Origin: Plutella xylostella
Lineage: Eukaryota > Arthropoda > Insecta > Lepidoptera > Plutellidae
Length of the DNA: 64,000 nucleotides
Assembly (NCBI RefSeq): GCF_932276165.1
Contig: NC_063995.1
Coordinates: 10,478,001 to 10,542,000 of the forward strand
Direction of reading: 5' to 3'
The translations under genes were made by a program, and so were the position numbers. The notes beneath the pieces are model-generated. The model did not search any database. It was given only the letters and a program-made list of their open reading frames with translations, and had not been told where the DNA came from. Shown piece by piece: positions 25,601 through 37,600 of the stretch (position 1 is the stretch's first letter; each line of letters begins with the position of its first letter).

Positions 25601-28600
25601 ATCAAAAACATAAATGTAAAATAAGAGCCAAGTTCAATATTATGATAAATGCCAAATCAGACCTTGGGCTACAATACATTGTTTTATGTTATAAGAAGAT
25701 AATATATGATAATATGTTGTACTGTTACTTATAAATAAATTTCAGGGCTGACCATTGAACTTGGCAAAATTTAGATCTCACTTCTTTTGTCGTTGAAGTC
25801 AACAACCAAGGCATTTATCATAATATTATTATTATTATGTCTTTACCATCTCGGGACCATGGGGTCCCGGACATTTGGAAGGCGTGCATGGGGCCGAAGC
25901 CAACATGTAGAGGCCCGTTTGACAACATTAATCTATATGAAATGTGACACCAACCGACGATTTTCCCTGTGCAGACTATAGAAGTAAACCCAAGGAAAAT
26001 CCCCGGTTAGTGCAGGACTATTGTAGGATATGGAGAAAAATAATACAGGGTTATGGAATGGGGTGCTAAATGGACTGGGTAACTGGGACTATGGAAGGAC
26101 TATGGCCCCTGCCTGGACCTATATGTTTCACATACGGATAAAAAGGCAGGGGGTGACTCGCACACACATTAAATGGGCCCCCCAAAACAGTCGCTAGCAC
26201 ATAACAGTGACGTAGCAACAAGGGGGCAACATGGCATGAGGTGCTGAGGATGGAGAGGTACACCAAGGCTCTCAGAGCAATCGCGGATGCCGGTCAAGAC
26301 CCCTACAAGCAATTATTATTATTATTAAACATATATTATTATATTGAACTTGGCTCTTATGTTTTTGATGGGATTACTATATCTCACTGGATTAAAAATC
26401 TATAATTTATACTAAGATAATTTCTTTTATTTTCATTTTATGTGTCTGTGATAAACACTAGAGCAGTTAGTCTAGCGTTTTTGACCACGGTGCGCGGTGG
26501 AAGAATTAGCCAGTAAGATTAGATGTCAGTCGCTTTGCACAGGATGCACCGAATGTATACAATAAGATGCCGTTGATATGCCATTTGATGTGCCTTCCAT
26601 GCACCCGACTCACTCAAACTTACACTCTTTTACACATTACCATGCCAATAGCCACAAAACCCCATACCTGGCAGCGGCTTCAACGAATCCCTGGTCCGCT
26701 TATGCCTCTGCACGGGGGTCGACCCCCGCGCGCTCAGCGCCGCGCTCAACCTCTGCAGTTGCAAGTCCACTGAGGCACCGAGCTTCGCTTCCGGAGTAGA
26801 CGCCTTGGTCGCGTCTATTGTGGATAGCTTGCTTGCGTCTGTTGTTGAGTTGTTTGGTAGTGGGGTGGGTTTTGGTGTTGTTGGTGTTGGGATGGTGGGT
26901 TTGGGTATTTCGTGGTTGGAGTGTCGGTTGGTTGTGGCTGTGCCGGGGCTCTGGAAGTATAGTTATAGTTATTCTTAGAAGACATTGCTTTTGGCAAAAA
27001 ATAATTGATCATATTATTTGAGAGATATACTGGTCACTTTTCGGGAGGCCATTTCACTATACCGATATAAAATATGCTGATTCTTACCTGGTCCATAGAA
27101 AATTTGGCCATCTTGTGAGGCGGTGTGTCTTCTTGGTCCTGAAACAATGAATAAAATTGTTATGATCGATCACAAATAATAATGTTTTGTATAAGGTATG
27201 CCATATACAACAAAATTATTAGTTTTATTATCAAAAACATATAATTACTAAATTGAAGAGATAAGGATTAATTACTCTACACCAGACTAAATTGGCACTT
27301 ATTGTCTTACAGCTAACTCTCAATTTGTATACCTGTAGATGTAGCTTCCTCGGCGCGACGGAGTGCGAGTCAGAAGGCGGTGTTGGCGCGTCTCCGTTGA
27401 ACTGCGCCAGGAATCTGTTCCTTATCTCTGATAGAGGCTGAAAATAATATTGAATGAAGATTAATTTAACAGTAATTTATAATGGGTCTATTATAACAAT
27501 AGAGAAAAAACTTTAACGTCAAGCGATCAATAAAATAGTAGGTATGCACAGCAGCGCAGCGGTGCTGATCAGGAGAGCGTGATAAGCAACCTTTAGCACA
27601 AATATTTTTATGTGCGGGTAAATAGTAAAAGTACTTAATATTTATGGGCGGTCTTATAGAAACCTTGTTAAGCGTAATTTGGGGATATTATAGTCTTACT
27701 ACTTATTGCTATACTGTGATCCTGTGCTTACGGTCTGTTTCTGCTTCTCAGTCTGCGGCTCCTTCCCCGGCAGTTCCTGCACGAACTGCCACAGTCTCTT
27801 CCGTGCGTCGGGCGACAGGCGGCCGGAGCCGGGCCGCAGCGCCGCGCCGAACGCACTGTCCGGTGTTTCGGTGCGGTTTTTCTCGACTGCAAGTGCAAGG
27901 GAAAGGGTTAAAGGGACATAATAAATAATAATATTAAGGAAGTTAGGGAAGAGGCAGTGGGCAGATACGGGCTGAAAATGATGATGATTAAGGAAGTTTG
28001 ATTTTCACCAGTAACAGCTGCTGTATGCAATACATATTATGCCAATTTTGTAATCGAGACGTCCTTGTCCATACAAGTCGATATTGTATGTGATAAACAA
28101 TGGCAGCTAGATGTAATATCATCCAATAACTTGTGATAAAAGCTAGACCAAGGATGATCATCGTGGTAAAAGGATTGGCCAGACAGATTGACGTCAGTCG
28201 CTATTTCTCATCAGAGATCCTTCAAGGAACAGCGCAGGTTGTGACGTCATCATTAGTTGTTAATATAACTCACAGGGATCAGTGGGTGTCCTGATGGGGT
28301 CTGACGGCATCTCGCCTCGCTTCACCGCCTGCAGCCGCCGCCGCGTGGTCGGACTCAGGCAGCGCAGGTTGGGCGTGGATAATGCGTCGTCTAGTGGTGG
28401 GGTTCTGACGTCGCCGTCTGTTGAGAGTGGGGTTTAGAGAAAAAGGCAGATTTAGAGCCGACGGAGTATCATGTTAGTCCTGATAAGATTAAGTGAGACA
28501 AAGGGTGTGGCAAAAATGAATTTGAAGGCCAAACAAAAACAGTGCCCGTAGTCCATTGCAGGACTTGGACCACTTTCAAGACTGGGTTGTTGTGGCATAA

Positions 28601-31600
28601 TCTTCCCGATTTGGAAACGGATTCGAGATAACACACAACACAAACATTTAACATAGTAATCGGAGTCACTTCACTGACCACACGCCACACACTCTTCATA
28701 ATATTTTTTTGGGCCTTTGTGACTATTTGGTATGCTAGTTATTTTGACGCTACGCATAACATTAGGTACAAAACCACTAACCTTGTTTAGCATCATCCCT
28801 CAGTTCCCCGACTCGCTTGGGCGTCTCCTGCGAGTCGCAGCCGAGCAGGCCCTGCCGCGCCATCGCGATGTAGCGCGACGCCGGCGACATGTCGTTGTCG
28901 TCTGGAAATTAATAATTTAATTATTGTCAACATATTCAGTCATGTAATGTGGACTAAATCTAGCGCTTATTTCACCTAAGCAATCTTAATCTAGACTATA
29001 AATGACTAGAAATAAAATACACAGTAACGATGTCATATCCTTTAGTAATCTTAAGGCATGTGAGCAAAAGTTGGATGAGAATAGAGTGTTATGGCCGTCC
29101 TTGGGAAAGGCCTTTGTCCATCAGTAGTCAATTTTATTAGCTGATTACGATGTATACGAAAAAAGAAGTAAATTAACAATGAAATTGACTACGATATACC
29201 TTACCAAGAATTTCATAAAAACAACAATTTACCGCCATGTCCAGGCTTCCCCTTCGGCGTGTTATCTCGACTCGGCATGGAGTTCCTGCGCGGCACAGTG
29301 GCGCCCTCTGCTGGCGGCAACATCGCGTTCTCCTTGTTCAGTTGGTCAGCCTGTACCGGTGACTTAGGCGGAGATTGGGGCGGGGCTGCCTGCTCGGGAG
29401 GTGGCGGTTGTGGCGCTGGGAAAAGAAATATATGGATTCATACTTTGGTTTAAATAATAATTGATTAAGGTCTCTGAATGAATTACAACGTTTAAAGCAT
29501 AATTCAAATTGACCCATAATATGCTGTACGTTTTGTACAATAATGTAATATTTGTTTTGTTTATGTGGATTATTATATATCATAGTCTGGAAGCGAAAAC
29601 CTTAGACGGAAATTTATTAAAATTACTACACCCACCGAAAGACCACAATATATAACTCACCCACCATCAAATAACTAAAATAACAAGTGAATCATATTTA
29701 TTATTACCTTTGGTGCCTGGCAATAGATACGGCCCTTCTGGAACTCTTTCTCCTTTCTCGGCGCAGTCTAGCAGCCACTGCGCAGTGACGGCGGGTAATC
29801 CCCACTTTACTGCACCTAAACACATATACAAATAAACTAGTATTATGTAGTCTGAGCCTATCTGAAACCTAGTTAAACATTGTGAGATATGGCGTTTCGA
29901 CTTTCTCCGTGTTCGGCATCATAAGGGTCACAGTGACAGTTAAATAAAGTCCATTTTTCTCTCCACCTTTAATTTGCGAGGTGCGGGTGCCTATATAAAT
30001 AGAGTGAGTCGCCCGCGCGCCTCAGTTGGTTTTTGATTTTTGAAGTGAACACTTCGGCAAAATGGCTCAATGTAGCCACGGTTCTCGTCGGCTTCGCTCC
30101 GACGGGGAAAAATATAATATTGAATTTGCGGAGTCCTCGCTGCCCGGAGCTGTAGCGTGATGCGGACCAGGCGGCGCGGGGCCTGCCGGCTGCAGCGCAC
30201 GCAGCCATTGCTGAGGATTTCGCAACGAAGGTTTGAGTTGATAAGCCGTGAGTAAAATGCTATTATTTACTGCTTTTAAAAGCTCAGCCACTGGTCATAA
30301 TGCTCCGGCGCTTGGGGTTTTTATCCCACGCAGTAGGGTCCGATTCAATAGTCGTGGTGATGATTGATCACATATTCCGGTCCTACTAGTGGCGCTTGAG
30401 CTAGATACTTACATTAATTACCGCTTTAAGTAAAGCATATGTTAATTTTATACAGGAAAAAAAAAAATAATAAAAATATATTTTTCTACCCTCAATTTCT
30501 AATATTTTAGAAAACAGTTGATAAAAACTTAGCTATTACAATAATGCACTTGATTATAGCTTATGTAAGGCTTTACAAACAGGAGCTTTCCAGGACCGTC
30601 ATAGGATTTTTTACAGGAAGCACGTGGCTCCGAGTTTCAGTATGTTGGGACATTGTGGCATGTGCGGCGAGTAATGTGATCCGCCGGTACCTACCCGCTG
30701 AGGGTAGGCAGGCCGATTCGGTGAAATTGAAGTTTCGTGTAACCTGCACCCGGCCCTGTGCTCCTGCGCTGGCCGCCGTCTTGTGGCACCTGCATCGCAG
30801 CGTACACCCGGCCCTGCGCTCCTGCCCTGGCCACCGGTTCGTGCCACCTGCATCGCAGCATACACCCGGCCCTGTGCTCCTGCGCTGGCCGCCGTCTCGT
30901 GCCACCTGCATCGCAGCGTACACCCGGTCCTGGCCTTGGCCACCGGTTTGTGGTATCTGCAACGCTGCATAGACCCAGCCATGCACTCCTGCCCTGGCGG
31001 CTGTACACCCGGTCCTGGCCCTGGCCACCGTTTTGTGCCACCTGCATCGCAGCGTACACCCGGTCCTGTTCCTGGCCACCGGTTTTTGCTACCTGCATCG
31101 CTGCATAGACCCAGCCATGCACTCCTGCCCTGGCGGCTGTGTTGTCCCACCTGCATCGCTGCGCACACCTGGCACTCCTGTTCTGGTTGCCAGATCCAAA
31201 CGCCCCCTGTCTGGGAAGAGATTTTATGCTCAGCGGAACCGCCTGCACTATTGCTAGCACGGTCATCATCATCATCAGCCATCATTATGAGTGACTTATT
31301 TAGAAGGTATCGAGTAACGTGCGCTATTCACTGTTTACTGCCAAGGTTGGTCATGTTAGCCATACAAGGGCACACCAAGGAAGCCTGAGTAACCACCTGC
31401 AGTCGCCGTAGCCGCATCGGCATGGATGACGACAAATCGGGTAACGTGCACCGCTTCTAAAAGTGTTATAGCACTTCAATTTGATGCCTCCGCTGAGGTA
31501 GGGTATTCTATTAAAGCAGCTTTCTTCTGAACTGCCCAAAGTGACCTGTAGACTGCTCCTGGGGATAGTTGTGCAATCAATTTTTTATTTTCGATGTCTC

Positions 31601-34600
31601 TGCTGAAGAAACTGTCTAATGCAGCTTTTGTTCTAAACTGCCTTAAGATCATTGGACTGCTCATGGGAATGGTGACGCACGGTAAGTACAGGAGCGTTAC
31701 TCTATACTGATGAGAAACGAACGAACGAGAGCTGTCGTGCAATCGGCACGTTTAATACATACAAACAGATAGAGCGGCTCGCGCCGCAGTGCACTGAAAG
31801 TTCGTTTTTCGTCATATAAAGTGACCCCCCAGACACTATCTTAAGTGTCATGACACATCGGCAGATTCCAGCTTTGAGTCTTTTCTTTTCTCGGCTGTGA
31901 GCAAAGTGAATCCCACCGGCGAGTGTTCAACCTAAAAGCACTGAGCTAATTCCTGATTTCGTGAAAGTCGCTGTTGCTATACCATACCGCTTCACAAGTT
32001 ACCGAATTTATTATGATCCTACTGTCGGGTGATCATGATCAGAGTGTCATCGCGGTTTCTGAGTGGCACCATATTAGCTGTCTTCCTTATGTCCCAGTGA
32101 ATTGTGAGTGTGTATCCGAGCTCTTTGTTGAAAAATGCGTGAACCTCCTACGCAGCAGCTGTCTACTAGTTGTGTATCGAATAAATCGAGTAACGGTGCT
32201 CTTGCACGAGACGACTACCTTTTGGTAAAATTATAACTTCCACTATTCTGGGAACATGCATATACCTACTGTGTACTGTGTATCACATCACGTGTAGCCG
32301 CAGCCCTACTCAATGTACGGGGCTAGATAATAAACAATGGCAGTCGTCATTAAATTTCTATGAATTTCGAAGGTCACCATTTGGAGCACAATCCAAAGGG
32401 TGAAAGTACCTATTCATGCCTAAACGGCTTCTCTAATGAAAATGTATTTTTAATTCGATTCTGGCGCAAACGTTTCATAACTATTTTTCAACACTGTATC
32501 TGCTGAAACTACTTAGACTGACTGGTTAAGATGCAGACGTTTTCACAATTCCATTTTGAGTAATCCTCAACTGTTTTATGGATCTTTCAGTTAGTTACGT
32601 AACTAGTTACCAAGTTAAAAATTACTTGTGTCATGCTCGTACTCGCATCTCATTTAGGAGCTCTCTGGCCTCTAGCTGAAGGCTAAAACTGGTATATATA
32701 TCTACTAAGCTAGTACAGAGTTATAACCGGGCAGCGGTGACATGGTAGCTGCTTGATTTATTAGAGTTTGCTGAAAACTTTCTAAATAAGTTATAATTAT
32801 TAGTTATAATATTAACTCTTCGCAGTTCTTTCAGAATGCAATACCAGGTCGCTGAAGTAGATAACCTTCCTTAGCTGGACAACAACAAGCCTTTTTGTTT
32901 TAAAGAGTGTCACAGTTATTCGCCGTTCCACTGTCATATCGATGTCCAAGGACTTTTTCTTGGGTATAGCTAACTACCTAAGTTTACCTATAGATAGCCG
33001 CAAGCTATCTGCTGTTGGCGAACTGTCAGTTCTCAGGCTCGAGGTGGCTCGTCCAACTGTCCATGTTCCCGCCACCGTGATTGTTGCTTCCACAGATTAG
33101 AGAGTCTATGTTGGCTGTCGTTGCATCAGGTCTGATCAGGTACAACTAACATCTTTACGTACCATCTTTATTTAATCGAGCTATTTTGTTTTATCTAGGT
33201 TGACTTAATGGTTTTAAAATCGAACCTACAACAATGTAAGTAGGTACCTACCTACGTACCTTTGAAGTTGCAACAAGGCGAAGCCTTAAGGTTTTGGCCG
33301 AGACCTGCCCTTAGTGTTGACGAACATACCTAAAGGTGACCTTGTTAATGTTTTTCATATGAAGTACTGAACATTTTACTTATCCTGGTGGCATGACTGA
33401 TCATTTACTTACCCAGCTAAGACATGTTAGCCGGGTTTCATTTATCAACTATTACAATTGTTATTGTTGTGTTAATCAATCTTTATTAATTGATGTCATC
33501 TACCAAGGAATGCTGCCAGAGCTCATAATATTCACACATGATGATACAGAATGATAGTAGCCCACAAAATCGGTGCAAAGGCTTATAAAATAACTTTCCT
33601 TCCTAGTAGGACTGCACAGGAACTCGTTAACCGCCGAGTTAGTTAGAATACAAAATTAGACTGTGTGTTACTTGTCAATCTAGAATATGAATATAGTGAC
33701 CTGCATCATGTTTTGAAAAACTGAATACTTAGTTATCCGCCAGTGTCACAGCCTTCATCTAATCTTTTCCAGTAGCTGATGAGGCTGAGATATTTAGTAA
33801 AATTATCTTCCCTTCAAGCACCACTCCTCGTTCCAAGGACTAGATGCCGCGCCAGGTGTTGCAGGCCGTGTCGTCGTACATGGCTGACTGAGCAGGTCCT
33901 CGAGGCTCCAGGGTCGGCTGCTGCATTTCTGAGGTCAGTCCAGAATTACATACCCTAGTCAGCATGTGCTGATCTGAGCCCCAGCGGCCTGGATCGATAT
34001 TCTACATTTTACAGCTTTTAAATATTGTTGCAAAGTATTTCACTGGTTCCATCCATTCGGCTAGTGTATGTTAAAAATATTGCCTTGACAATAACAAGAT
34101 TTTGATCAATAATTACTTATTAGTATTGCTTTCGAAGAGGCACTGTGTGTATCCATATGTATAAATACCTACCTATATGTATAGGTACATACCTTCCATA
34201 ACTTTCTGACAAGTCAGGAATAATAAGGAAGTACTTAAGTCTTATGTATACTTATACCTTTCTTTTTAGTATATCTATTACCTAGAAATCTATGCATTAT
34301 AAATTTATAGATTCAAATATTTATCTACTGATATACTCATCAGTAGCTTATGGGTCACAGTTGGTTTTCTCTCCACCATGCGATAATAAACACATCTCAC
34401 AATGTTTAACTAGGTTTCAGATAGGCTCAGACTACATAATAGACGCATTTTTCCTGAAATAAAAATGACATATTATGTATCTAGCCTATCTGAAACCTAG
34501 TCATTTCTGCATGGTGATATTACAACTGAGGCGCGCGGGCGACTCACTCTATTTATATAGGCACCCGCACCTCGCAAATTAAAGGTGGAGAGAAAAATGG

Positions 34601-37600
34601 ACTTTATTTAACTGTCACTGTGACCCTTATGATGCCGAACACGGAGAAAGTCGAAACGCCATATCTCACAATGTTTAACTAGGTTTCAGATAGGCTAGAT
34701 ACATAATATGTCATTTTTATTTCAGGAAAAATGCGTCTATTTATTGCCGCAAAAAAATACAGAAATATAGGCGTCAACTTATCTTATGGTATTCTATTAT
34801 GATATCCACTTGTATGGCAAAAGGAGGGAGAGTGAGGAGGTTTTGGTAATGATAATGATACACTTATTTGACACACTGACAACAACAAAAAGTCAGGAAA
34901 TTGTACAATACAAAACATGGAATAACATATAAAGTCACGTTTTATGGATTGTATTCAAATAGATAGCGTAACACAGGAGATAATAGTTGCTTACCTTGAT
35001 ATTTATCGCCAGAGGGCGTCGGACAAATCAGATGTGTGGACGCCAGGGCATTCGCCGTGGTACGCCGACAGAACCGTAGTTGAGTTCTGTTGAAAGAAAA
35101 AAATATTATTAATTTATTATTACTGCGATACGGTCGCGCAACGAAACCCTTTGTGATCATTCCTTCATAAATGTAACATGCGCTAATGACTGCCATTTTG
35201 GACCATGGTTACTAATGTAACAGCCGTGAGTGTGCATGCGCCATTTTCATCAATACTGGTTCTTTATCTGCGGTTGCTATACTCCACCACAAGCACGGGC
35301 TGGTAGTACTGGATGGGGACCAGCTCTTGTTGCTATACTCTATGAGTACAGTACTCACGTGGCCCCCAGCAGCCTGGCCAGCTCGTCGAGGAAGGCGCGC
35401 TCCACGCCGCTGTAGGTGCTGAGGCTGGCCACGACGCCGCCGAGCGAGGGCGCCGCCACCACGGGCCGGTGGTAGTACTGGATGGGGACCAGCTCTTGTT
35501 GGGATAGGCAGTCTTTCTGTGGGGGGAATACATGAGGATATTAGAAGTGAGTTTTTGTTAGGATATTAATCGTTTCTGAGGGAGAAATAAAGAGAGTTTG
35601 AGCACCTAACGCTAATCAGAACTGGATGCAAATCTTTCACTGTGATATTAACATCTCCAGTTACCAAGTAGAAAAGTGACATATTTAGATCCAGCTAAGC
35701 CTATAATTAATGCTAGATTTTCGTTTAATACTTTGATGATGACATTTATCTACCTACCATATTTCATCCAAAGCATCGTAACTGTATTCTTTCCAAGAGC
35801 TGCTATTATTGTCTAACATTGTGCTTGTGCCTCTATTTCGAGTGTGTTTCCTGAAGGCCTAGCACTAGTCAGTCACGAAGCGAAGCCACAGAACTGTATA
35901 TAGTTCTATGCTCGAAGCCATGCAATGTACGTGAGTGAGCGCGACGCAAAACTTTCGTCCCGTCTTGGCGTGGGTCTCTCACGCCGCGTGCTAGGCCTTT
36001 TGAATGGAAGTATACTCACGATCCAGAACACAGCAGCCGCTCGCCGCCGACACCTGACGGGTTAAAGTCTCAACATATACTCACCATCCAGAACACTGTG
36101 ACTTGTTCACGTTGACGGAAGGAATCTCGCCTTCTAAAACACTGAGGCAACACAATGGCGGCGACATAAGAGTGTGTGGGTGCGTAGGTGCGACGTGATT
36201 GGCGCGTGGCAAATAAGTGTGTATTGGGCTCGTCGTAACTGAAAGTGACTTACTTAGGGTGCCTCAGTTTTTAGTTAGCGACATATCCCTTCCGCCTTTT
36301 CCTACTTCCATGCTGTACAGTTAGTGTCTCCGTCAAGTACTCACGATCCAGAACACGGTGACGGGCTCTACGGCGCTGGGCAGCTCGGCCGCGGCGAAGT
36401 CGAGCGGCACCAGCGCGTGCGAGCCGCCCGCGCCCGCCGCCACCAGGCAGCCGCCTGCCGCTGACACCTGAGGGGTTAAAGAAATTGTTAGGTAGTTGTG
36501 TAATTCTATAACGTGCCACCGCCGCCTGCCGCTGACACCTGAGGGGTTAAGCAAATTGTGAGGTGTTTATGTGATTCTATGACGTGCCGCCGCTGATAGG
36601 TCACGGTCAGCTACATAAGTCGTTATACACTTCTGTAGCTTGTCAAACTGACGAACCGTCAATGTTTCAATGAATTGATAGGCGGTTTCAGATCGACAAG
36701 TTACAAAAGTGTATAGCTACTTATGCAGCTGACTGTACATGCGGGTTAAGGAAATAGTACAGTGATTCTACTGGGAAGTGTGCCGCCGCAGACGGCACAG
36801 CTGACGGGTTAATGTAATAGGGAGGTAGTTCTACTAGTTATGGGTACTGAATGATAATTATAACTATAATGTTGTAAAAGTGGCTCATTCTGCAACTTTT
36901 TGGTCTGTCCTTTTGTTGTCGAAAACGCGAAAATATTGTCGTGATGATTCTAACAGTGGTATCCGATCGATCCGACCTCCTCACCTCACCTCACATCCTC
37001 TTTGGATGATATTATCCAAAAATAATAAATATTTACATACCTCAGCACCTATTTCACAAATGGCTTCCTCTTCGAGTCCATGCACTTCTATTTTCATACC
37101 TGTGAAATTAAAGACAGGCTATAATTACTTTTGTAACATTCAACCATAGGCTTTCAACAATCGAAATCTTAAATTCAAAGATTCAATTCAATCAAAGATT
37201 CTGACTCAAAATGTAGATCTAGGTGAAATCTTCAATAAGACTGTGTTGTGGTTTCGTGTAAAACTCATATTTTCTGATGTGTGAAAAACTACAAGTTGTG
37301 ACCACGTATTATATTGGTCCTTTCTATAAACTTTTTTCTTCTTCTTCACTCTCGCTACTCCTAATATACATTTACCAACCTTTAAATATCTGTTCGACTT
37401 CGTCCGTGGGCTCGTCGACATCGTCAGTGACGTCAGGTTCCTGTCGTGACGTCATCGCGGGCGGCTCGGGGGTCTTGTCGCGCGCTGGCTCGGCCGCCGC
37501 TTCTGTGAAGTGAAGTTTGTGGTGTACGGGATTGGGGATGTGTTTGGGAGTGATTTTGGAAGGTAATAGGCACAAAGGCCATGGTATACATGGTCTTGTC

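Larger units (their letters stand above)
29856..34696. repeat. 4.8 kb segment bounded by ~173 bp inverted arms
   Basis: The left arm 29856-30028 (AGCCTATCTGAAACCTAGTT ... GCCTCAGTTG) reappears inverted at 34523-34696. A second inverted pair is nested on the right, 34440-34500 against 34681-34741. A piece of the left flank is inverted again at 34394-34439. The arms carry a TATA/initiator promoter facing inward. Between them lie a minisatellite (30745-31190), a MITE (31691-31829) and otherwise AT-rich DNA without a convincing gene. It fills TOPBP1 intron 16 and starts only ~40 bp from exon 17. It could be a composite transposon or an inverted pair of LTR-like fragments. Confidence 0.75.

Noticed and set aside
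28440..28700. Possible missing BRCT exon between TOPBP1 exons 19 and 20
   Set aside because: The open frames there look like an interspersed repeat and show no BRCT residues. The flanking exons join in phase without it.
30544..31388. Several overlapping open frames of 116-224 codons on both strands
   Set aside because: They come from the 60 bp minisatellite, whose period is a multiple of three. They are low-complexity and have no splice or domain support.
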